Shown here: positions 58,408-64,000 of the stretch, piece by piece
Numbering within the stretch: the first letter of the stretch is position 1
Layout of the letters: each line of letters starts with the position of its first letter
Assembly: GCA_010692425.1 (NCBI GenBank)
Contig: JAAHHJ010000003.1
Location: 62,001 to 126,000 of the forward strand
Length of the DNA stretch: 64,000 nucleotides
Reading direction: 5' to 3'
Origin: Symploca sp. SIO3C6
GTDB lineage: Bacteria > Cyanobacteriota > Cyanobacteriia > Cyanobacteriales > Coleofasciculaceae
The notes under the pieces: generated by a model
Databases searched by the model: none
Told to the model about the DNA's origin: nothing
The model's input: only the letters and a program-made list of their open reading frames with translations
Position numbers and translations under genes: made by a program

Positions 58408-59190
58408 TTTTTTTGCTCTAGCTGCATCAACTATTTCTAGTCCCATCATACTTGCGGAGAGAGTATTAGTTTTACTTCTCGAAGTTTCGCTGAGTATCTG
58501 TTCAGGAACAGGCAATCTTACTCCAGCAATCTGTACGTAATTCTCTTCATCAAGAACTTTATTAATTTGAGTAGCTGCCTCCTTAAGGTTGCCACGAACA
58601 AAATTTTTTAATCCTTGGCAGTAAATTAACAGTGGCTCGAATCCATCCTCTACAAGTGGTTCCGCCAGGGTTTCTACCAATGAGGCTAGGCGAAGCACTT
58701 CTGATAGTTCTTCCTGCTCTACCCTTTTTTGCAGAGCCTGAGCAAACTCACGCGCCACCTCAGTCGGCTTTGTATACGCTAAAGCTGTCCACTCCTGCGC
58801 CTCTCGCAAATCCTGAGTATCGGGATCATCATCAATAAGTCGCTGTGCCACATAATCCAGTAAAAACTCACCTAGTTCATCCAATCTTTCCTGTCCAAAC
58901 TGCTCCTTGAGTTCCCTCAATAACAGATTACGATCTGCAATATCCATCTCATACATTTCATAGCCCACCTGCCGACAAAGGCGCGACAGCAATACATGAG
59001 CCACAGCTGTCCAAGGAGCTTCTGGGACAAAGTTTGCCCAAATTTGATAGAGCAAGTCAGGGGTGAGTGCGAGGGGAAATGCCGCATGAAGAGCTAAGTT
59101 TTGATGCGGCTCGCCAAATCGTTTGGCAAAACCTTTAATCCGTCTCTCCGCAACTCTTTTTTCACGTTCTTTGGTTGTGCTATTCATCAC
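58393..59190 (-). CDS. conserved hypothetical protein of cyanobacterial conflict/FGE-type clusters
   Basis: This is a 265-residue soluble helical protein. The N-terminal half reads ERIKGFAKRFGEPHQNLALHAAF and PLALTPDLLYQIWANFVPEA, a pattern I associate with cyanobacterial proteins that lie beside VWA/MoxR-type or formylglycine-enzyme-like genes. The acidic middle (DYVAQRLIDDDPDTQDLREA) and a repeat-like helical C-half (LASLVETLAEPLVEDGFEPL) follow. The reading frame ends at VGQN after a run of seven A residues, and the next frame continues the same helix, so the real protein is probably longer. It is co-oriented with two Uma2 genes and the VWA-like remnant. Confidence 0.7.
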   Translation of the reverse strand: MMNSTTKEREKRVAERRIKGFAKRFGEPHQNLALHAAFPLALTPDLLYQIWANFVPEAPWTAVAHVLLSRLCRQVGYEMYEMDIADRNLLLRELKEQFGQERLDELGEFLLDYVAQRLIDDDPDTQDLREAQEWTALAYTKPTEVAREFAQALQKRVEQEELSEVLRLASLVETLAEPLVEDGFEPLLIYCQGLKNFVRGNLKEAATQINKVLDEENYVQIAGVRLPVPEQILSETSRSKTNTLSASMMGLEIVDAARAKKVGQN

Positions 59191-59217
59191 ACCACCTCAA
59201 CTTGCTCTCTTCTGAAA

Positions 59218-59856
59218 TTAGAGATTTTCCCTTATCCAATTTCTAAATGCTTGTATGGCTTGGGTTCTGCCAGAAATTTGACTCTGTTGAACGTAGTGAT
59301 TTACTAGTTCTATAATCGGGATATTTGGAAATGCGATACTAGAATCAGATTCTACATATTTTCCAGATTGCAAGATATTAATTTGTAGTCCTCGGCGTGT
59401 ATATCGCCAGAGTTCAGGTACTCCTAGAATCTGATAGTTATCTAATTGAGTGCGATAGGTAATATCAATTTCTATGGCTAAGTCTGGAGGAGGATCTATA
59501 TTCAAATCCAGTCTATGTTTGCCGATGACAGCTACTTGATTTTGAATGTAAAAGCAGGTGTCTGGTTCAACTGCCTGAGTCATGCGCTCATTCTTCAAGG
59601 TTGTTGAACCTAATGGCTCAAAGGAAATTTGTTGTGCTTCCAGTAAAATTTTTACCATGTCGCCAATAATTTCTTTGACTTTTTCATGTTCGGGCAGAGG
59701 AACCATAATTTCTAATCGACCATTACTATAGGAAAGCCTCGCCGCGCGACTTTCTCCCAATTCGGTTAAGATATTTTCCAATTGCTGCCAGCTAACATCC
59801 TCCAGCAGTAATTGATGCCCCGGTTGAATTTTTAATTGCCTTAATTCCAATAGCAT
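59218..59856 (-). CDS. Uma2-family putative restriction endonuclease
   Basis: This is a 212-residue Uma2 protein of a different subgroup from the one at 56883. The PD-(D/E)xK site is read in EPDTCFYI and PPDLAIEIDIT, with an acidic/basic strand pair around it; the N-terminal strand SYSNGRLEIMVPLPEH is also typical. It lies only 2 bases from the VWA-like remnant upstream and 27 bases before the next gene, so it is part of the leftward operon. Whether it cuts DNA or acts as a regulator is unknown. Confidence 0.9.
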   Translation of the reverse strand: MLLELRQLKIQPGHQLLLEDVSWQQLENILTELGESRAARLSYSNGRLEIMVPLPEHEKVKEIIGDMVKILLEAQQISFEPLGSTTLKNERMTQAVEPDTCFYIQNQVAVIGKHRLDLNIDPPPDLAIEIDITYRTQLDNYQILGVPELWRYTRRGLQINILQSGKYVESDSSIAFPNIPIIELVNHYVQQSQISGRTQAIQAFRNWIRENL

Positions 59857-59858
59857 AA

Positions 59859-60362
59859 TTATTCATCCATTTTTTCTGCGAAATATCGACCACGTAAAAC
59901 ACTGATTGCCCCATTCATTCCCTGACGACTCATCTCAAACATAGGCAGCAAACGGGCAATTTCTATAGCCGTGGTATGTTGCCAGCATTCCTTTGGCATC
60001 GGGTTCAACCAAGCACAATGACGCACTGACGGCTGCAATTGCTTAATCCATACCTTAGTACTTTCAATCCTCTCTTGGTCAAAATTCCCTCGGGCTGCCC
60101 CTGCATCGCTAACAATTAATACCATTGCCCATTCTCCAATCTCTTCCAACACCTCAGCAATTGGCTGGGCATTCAGGAAAGCGGGATGACGATACAAGTA
60201 CTCATCAGGATAATCATGAAAGTAAAATACACGGGTTTGTCTTAGCCTTCCACCTCGCTGTGCGGTCTCTATCAACTGCCGCGATAGCTGGTGAAACGGC
60301 ACCATTGAGCCTTCTTGATCAATCATCAGCACCAAATTAGTCTGATTGCAACGCGGAGGCAT
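59859..60362 (-). pseudogene. 5'-truncated VWA-like protein (SAV_2336-type)
   Basis: The frame encodes 167 residues: a VWA-like fold with TNLVLMIDQEGSMVPFHQLS (a degenerate MIDAS), YFHDYPDEYLYRHP and LIVSDAGAARG, then an HxxAWLNPMP-type loop. The in-frame codons before the ATG (SIEPVL) continue directly into the TnpB element's end hairpin at 60386-60408, so the N-terminus has been removed by insertion. A related full gene should be longer by several hundred codons. Similar proteins go with MoxR-like ATPases in conflict clusters. The C-terminal part could still be expressed with the downstream Uma2 gene. Confidence 0.7.
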
Positions 60363-60385
60363 GAGTACAGGTTCGATTGAGCCAC

Positions 60386-61600
60386 TCCCACGAATTGAAT
60401 TCGTGGGATTCAGGCATCAAGCAGAGATTGCAGGCACAGCCTGTCTAACATCTCCTACGCCCAGGGTTGAACTCCCAACCCTCTTAATATTTAATGCAGC
60501 GTTCCGATCTCGATCATTTTCAGCTTGACAAGATGGACAACGCCAACGACGAACCTCTAAATCCAGGGACTCTAAAACATGCCCACAGTGATGGCAGGTT
60601 TTGCTCGAAGGATACCATCGGTCAATGTAGATGACCAATTTACCTTTTTTGTGAGCAACCCACTCTAAAATCTGCAAAAATTCTCCAAAAGCATACTCAG
60701 ACACTTTTCGCCCCCAAAGACGCTGCATTCCTTTCAGGTTTAAGGTCTCAAAACACAGAGCCTCAAATTTGTTAGTGAGTTGGTGTGCTAGCTTCCAGAA
60801 CCAATCACGGCGACGATTAAAAACTTTTTCGTATTGTCTAACCAGATGTTTTCTAGCTTTTTCTCTACCTTTAGAACCTTTAATCTTTTTAGACAGCTGT
60901 TTACTGGCACTACGAACTTTATTGAGTGATTGCTTCAAAAATTGAGGTGATTCAATCCTCAACCCTTCCGAACAAGTGAGGAAGGTTTTAAGACCAAAAT
61001 CAAAACCAGCGATTCTACTCGTCTCGGCTTTAATTGTAGGTTCTTCAATGTTTTCCACCACGACGCTCACAAATAGCTCCCCTAAAGGAGTTCTTTTAAT
61101 AGTCAAGGTTTTAACAATTCCCTCAATTGGTCTAGATTTCCAGAATTGATACACACGCTTTCCAATCTTGAGGCGATTTCCTCCCAAGAATTTATAGCCT
61201 GCTTGCTTAAGAGTGAGGGATTTGTACTTTTTTACTTTCTTGAAATTTGGTGGTCTTGCCCCCTTTTTGTGATGTTTGAAAAATCGCTGATACCCTTTCT
61301 CGATGCGCTGGCAAATGTCTTGCACAGCTTGAGAGCCTACTAGTTGCTAAAACTGATTACGCTTGCGGAGTTTGGCAAGATGCTTTTGAAGCTTGCCACA
61401 GCTCAAGTGTTGACCCCAGATTCGGTAGTACCGCTTGTGGAGGGCAATCGCGTGATTGTAGATCACTCCAGCGGCATTGATAGAGCGCTTGAGATATCGA
61501 TTGCGCTTGTGAGCGTATAGCTTGAACTTTAAAGCTTTCATACCGTTTATGATAGTATCTCTACAATCGAAGATCAACCGAACAGCTAAGGCGGCTTAAA
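60386..61600 (-). mobile_element. IS200/IS605-type element carrying only tnpB
   Basis: The right end is the perfect hairpin TCCCACGAAT-TGA-ATTCGTGGGA (60386-60408), and the left end lies just before 61600, where AAGGC/GCCTT pair around 61588-61606. No tnpA (Y1 transposase) lies inside. The element interrupts the VWA-like gene. The transposon-end hairpin near the TnpB stop could also be the scaffold of the guide (omega) RNA. Confidence 0.7.
60417..61541 (-). pseudogene. tnpB: TnpB nuclease gene with one in-frame TAG
   Basis: From the ATG at 61541 the frame runs MKALKFKLYAHKRNRYL to RKRNQF, meets TAG at 61347-61349, and continues in the same frame QLVGSQAVQDICQ to the stop at 60417. The rest is complete: the RuvC Asp in AGFDFGLKT, the Glu in CFETLNLKGM, the zinc ribbon CHHCGHVL...CPSCQAEN and the final Asp in DRDRNAALN. 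A single change from a Trp codon (TGG to TAG) would explain it. The catalytic core could be made from internal starts, but the full protein needs readthrough. Confidence 0.85.
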
Positions 61601-61612
61601 AGCCTTAACGCT

Positions 61613-61988
61613 ACATCCCACGCTTAAAAGACGTGGGATGCAGCTTACTTTTCTGTAAAAACCTTGGATTTTCTAGATGATTACCGTTACTATCTGAGTA
61701 AAAATACTCCAATCCAACATCCAAACCAATTTGATTCCCTGCTGGTTTCAGTTGTTTAGAGCTATCCACATCAATAGAAAACTGACAGTAGTATCCATCA
61801 GCACGACGCACTAAGCGAACTCTTTTAATAGTTTTAACTTGGTAAGTATGAATGTCCGACTTGCCAAGTAGCTTCAGTTCGCCAATAGCTTTTTTATCGG
61901 TAATAGTTATACGTCGCCTGGTTAAATGTAATTTCCATCCACTTGTTTTATATTCAACTGAACGATTATCTTTCTGGAACCATGGCAA
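61613..61988 (-). pseudogene. second TnpB remnant, truncated at both ends
   Basis: The frame reads PWFQKDNRSVEYKTSGWKLH and later RVRLVRRADGYYCQFSIDVD and QIGLDVGLEYFYSDSNGNHL, that is, the middle of a TnpB of another subgroup including its first RuvC Asp. It lacks the N-terminus and everything after RFLQKS; the last codons (LHPTSFKRGM) are read from a 9-bp end hairpin (CATCCCACG/CGTGGGATG, 61614-61640). So it is an internally deleted older element into which, or beside which, the intact-like tnpB element landed. Confidence 0.75.
61614..61640. repeat. transposon-end hairpin
   Basis: CATCCCACG pairs with CGTGGGATG around a 9-base loop. This is the typical right-end hairpin of IS605-type elements and marks the end of the older remnant. 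Confidence 0.65.
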
Positions 61989-62027
61989 CCCTTTTTTTTA
62001 CGCTTTCAAAGTAACCAATAATATTGT

Positions 62028-63500
62028 TTATTGATATTCATTAAGAGATCTTTCTAGTTTTGACATTAATTCAGAAAATCGTTTTGGTTCATATTGATAT
62101 CGCATATTTTTCCACCAACCTCGGCAGTAGGGTAAATTTCCTTTGGCAGCACTTAATTCAAAAGTTAATTTTTCATATGCAATCCACTTATTTTCTTTAT
62201 ACCAGCCAACTTGTTTTGCAAAACAATACCAATCTTTTTTACTTTGATTTTGATTATCTAGCTGGCTCTCCTCATCATCCACTTTCGATAAAATATGTAT
62301 GAATTTAGATATTATATATCTGAATGAAAATATTATAGATTTCTTGTTAGATTTTCGTGATTTTAATTTGACTTTCTGCCATATATGTTGCTGTATTCTT
62401 AAACCAAAACGCCCATTGCTATAGTTTGTCCATAGTTCATCAATAGTATATAAAACTTCGCTAGGTAAGCTTCTTATTTCTTCAACTCCTAAACCATAAC
62501 CTTGTTGTTTGTAAGAAAAATTAAGTAAAATATTTTTAGTTTCTTAATCAGCTTTTTTCCATTTTTTAGATGCCAATAAATCCTTTAGCAAACTATATTT
62601 ATTACTATTACAATCTTCTTTTTTTGTATGAATAACAGTGGGAATAGTCAAAGTAACATTTATCTGGGCTGCTGCTTTGATTTCTTGGCAAATATTACGC
62701 AATACCTGATTTTGCTCCCCACTCGAAAGAGTATCCAGTGGCTTAGAAAGATCATGAGCTGCCTGATAATCTCCAATCTCTGACTCGTCGTACAAGCAAG
62801 CACTTAGATATACCCAAATAACTGTCAATCCTTCTTGTTTTGCTGCTGTTAGTAGAGGTGGCAGTTCTTCCTTTGCAATAAAGTCAGATGCTAGGAAATT
62901 AGAGCTTACCATCAATACAGCTACCTTTGCTGCTGCTAGAGCTTTGTCGATTTCCTCTCTCCATTTGGCCCCTGCTTTGATTGTGGTATCATCCCAAACT
63001 GAGATTTTCTTATTCTCCATTAAAGGCTTAAGCATAGTCTGGAGTTTTTCCAGCCAGACTTTATCCTGATGACTATAGCTAATAAAAACTTGGTTACGCT
63101 CAAAATTGGATGGAAATTGTTCTGTTTCAGGAGATTGTGACTGAGGTTTAATCTCTAGTGAAGATTTAAAAACTTGATTTTCTCCTGGGTTCAATTCTTC
63201 TCTAATTTGTTGCAGTAACTTATTGATACGTGCTTCTACATCTACACCCACATCTTCACGAATCACTTCCAACAAGGCACAAATTGCCTGCTTTCCAGAG
63301 GCTATCTTGCCGAAGTCTACTAATTCTTTCACCATGCTAGTGACAAAGACATCCACAGGCGTATTCAACACCAGGCGATTCAACACAGGTGTATCCATGC
63401 CTAAAGCTCTAATCAAATACGCTCTACGCTCACCCTCATTCCCTAAATATGGTCTGAGTAGAGACAATAATTGTTGGATACTATCGTTACTTATTGCCAT
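62028..63500 (-). pseudogene. EAD-TIR-GUN4 fusion gene with one in-frame TAA
   Basis: One frame runs from the ATG at 63500 to the stop at 62028, broken only by TAA at 62544-62546. Residues 4-105 are an effector-associated-like helical domain. Residues 137-277 are a TIR domain ([32 protein letters not shown], acidic EEL at 211-213 where the catalytic Glu is expected). Residues from 300 begin a GUN4 domain ([17 protein letters not shown]), which continues after the stop as ETKNILLNFSYKQQGYG, then FAKQVGWYKENKWIAYEKLT and ends RFSELMSKLERS. GUN4 binds tetrapyrroles. The product is either two peptides, a readthrough protein, or a decayed gene. Confidence 0.8.
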
Positions 63501-63593
63501 CGCTCAACTATCCTTGCAAATGACTATAAATTTCCGGTGCATTCGCCTATAAATCCTTGGAGGAACACCAAAGGCGGGTAACTCTTTCAGAGA

Positions 63594-63684
63594 TATAGCA
63601 GTACGTATTAAGGTTAGGACATTTTGAAATCTTGAAACCCTTTGATAAACTGCTGTTCCCTGTTCCCTAGCGCGTAGCGCTATA
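63594..63684. repeat. MITE-like element, family 1
   Basis: The 91-base copy begins TATAGCAGTACGTATTAAGG and ends GCGCGTAGCGCTATA. The interior differs (CTGTTCCCTGTTCCC). It is in the orientation of 2261-2369 and lies upstream of the TIR-GUN4 gene. Confidence 0.7.
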
Positions 63685-63838
63685 CAACAGTTATAGTTTA
63701 ATTCAGAATTAGTTGAAAACGCACCTTCGGTAGCCACTGAGCAGCTTGTCTCTGATAGCCCTACAGCATATTTGGAGTATTTATAACCTTTTTTTCAAAA
63801 CTGTTGTGCTAATCAAACTGATGTAGTTCATTAATATA
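63685..63838. other. intergenic region
   Basis: About 150 bases between the MITE and the prolyl oligopeptidase fragment. A leftward 77-codon frame across the MITE (63504-63737) is judged spurious. No gene is seen. Confidence 0.4.
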
Positions 63839-64000
63839 GAAAGTGCGCGATCTGGAAACAGGCAAAAACCTTAAGGATATCTTAAAGAATTATCTTAAGT
63901 GAATTAAGTTTTCTAGTACCTCTTGGACTTGTTACGATCAAGGCTTTTTTACAGCCACTATAGTGAACTAAAGGAAAAAACTAAGCTAGAAGACCTTAAT
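63839..64000 (+). pseudogene. degraded second copy of the prolyl oligopeptidase gene
   Basis: The segment aligns with 55237-55383 of the intact gene: GAAAGTGCGCGAT and AAGCTAGAAGACCTTAAT at its end match GAAAGTACGCGAT and AAGTTAGAAGACCTTAAT. A deleted base in the GGCTTTTT run (GGCTTTTTTACAG against GGCTTTTTCTACAG) and several stops break the frame. The match runs off the window end, so its full extent is unknown. It is a paralogous or horizontally related relic, not an assembly duplicate, because the identity is well below 100 percent. Confidence 0.75.

Noticed and set aside
63504-63737. 77-codon minus frame near the window end
   Set aside because: Most of it is translated MITE sequence; the remainder overlaps the start of the TIR gene.

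Overview
The window is cyanobacterial chromosome. It encodes oxygenic-photosynthesis proteins (PetL of cytochrome b6f, a photosystem II S4-domain protein, Psb35), a GUN4 domain, sucrose-phosphate phosphatase and a Mn uptake system of the MntCAB type. The HIP1 palindrome GCGATCGC recurs throughout. Heptameric tandem repeats such as (TAATAAG)n and GGGGAGAT-type runs resemble the STRR sequences of filamentous or heterocystous cyanobacteria. Large signalling proteins and many MITE-like repeats also fit a large, repeat-rich genome. No rRNA or tRNA gene and no CRISPR array was recognised.

Layout. 1-17.3 kb is mostly core or housekeeping: an edge-truncated protein, two small conserved unknowns, cysQ, crcB/fluC, mgtE, a DJ-1/PfpI protein, two unknowns, recQ, a DNA-binding-like unknown, a small XRE regulator, aroB, petL coupled to a membrane protein, the PSII S4 protein, a decayed IS, an AEC carrier and a conserved membrane protein with a possible antisense small gene over its start. 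17.3-25.3 kb is a metabolic accessory block: a PaO-type Rieske oxygenase, a leftward operon (carboxymuconolactone decarboxylase-like, SnoaL-like, EthD-like), a tandem ribbon-helix-helix-like protein, a ThDP-dependent carboligase-like enzyme and a methyltransferase. 25.6-29.1 kb is one giant HTH/NB-ARC/14-blade WD40 STAND protein.

30-36.4 kb is a signalling cluster: a DJ-1-like protein, a sugar-epimerase-fold protein fused to a STAS domain, a response regulator fused to a thioredoxin-reductase-like flavoprotein that lacks the CxxC pair, and a cNMP-domain histidine kinase. An HxlR/cupin divergent pair with a clean dyad operator follows. 37.8-40.9 kb is mntCAB, split by three MITE-like repeats. 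41-45.7 kb holds an FtsX-type permease, a lone receiver, a methyltransferase, a TspO-like protein, a cNMP-binding protein and Psb35. 45.8-56.8 kb holds PBP1A, a B12/radical SAM protein, ruvA, spp, an MFS transporter and a prolyl oligopeptidase.

56.9-64 kb is a decaying conflict-system island read on the minus strand: an EAD-TIR-GUN4 gene split by one in-frame TAA, two TnpB-type remnants (one split by one in-frame TAG), a 5'-truncated VWA-like gene, two Uma2 nucleases, and a frameshifted gene running into a DUF1257/zinc-ribbon domain. The window ends in a frameshifted second copy of the prolyl oligopeptidase gene found 8.5 kb upstream.

The most interesting items are the TIR-GUN4 gene with its in-frame stop, the AGE-STAS/flavoprotein/kinase cluster, the EthD/SnoaL/CMD/ThDP block, and the families of TATAGC-ended MITEs, two of which sit side by side twice with one inverted. 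All functional calls rest on reading the sequence and family memory; no database search was run.
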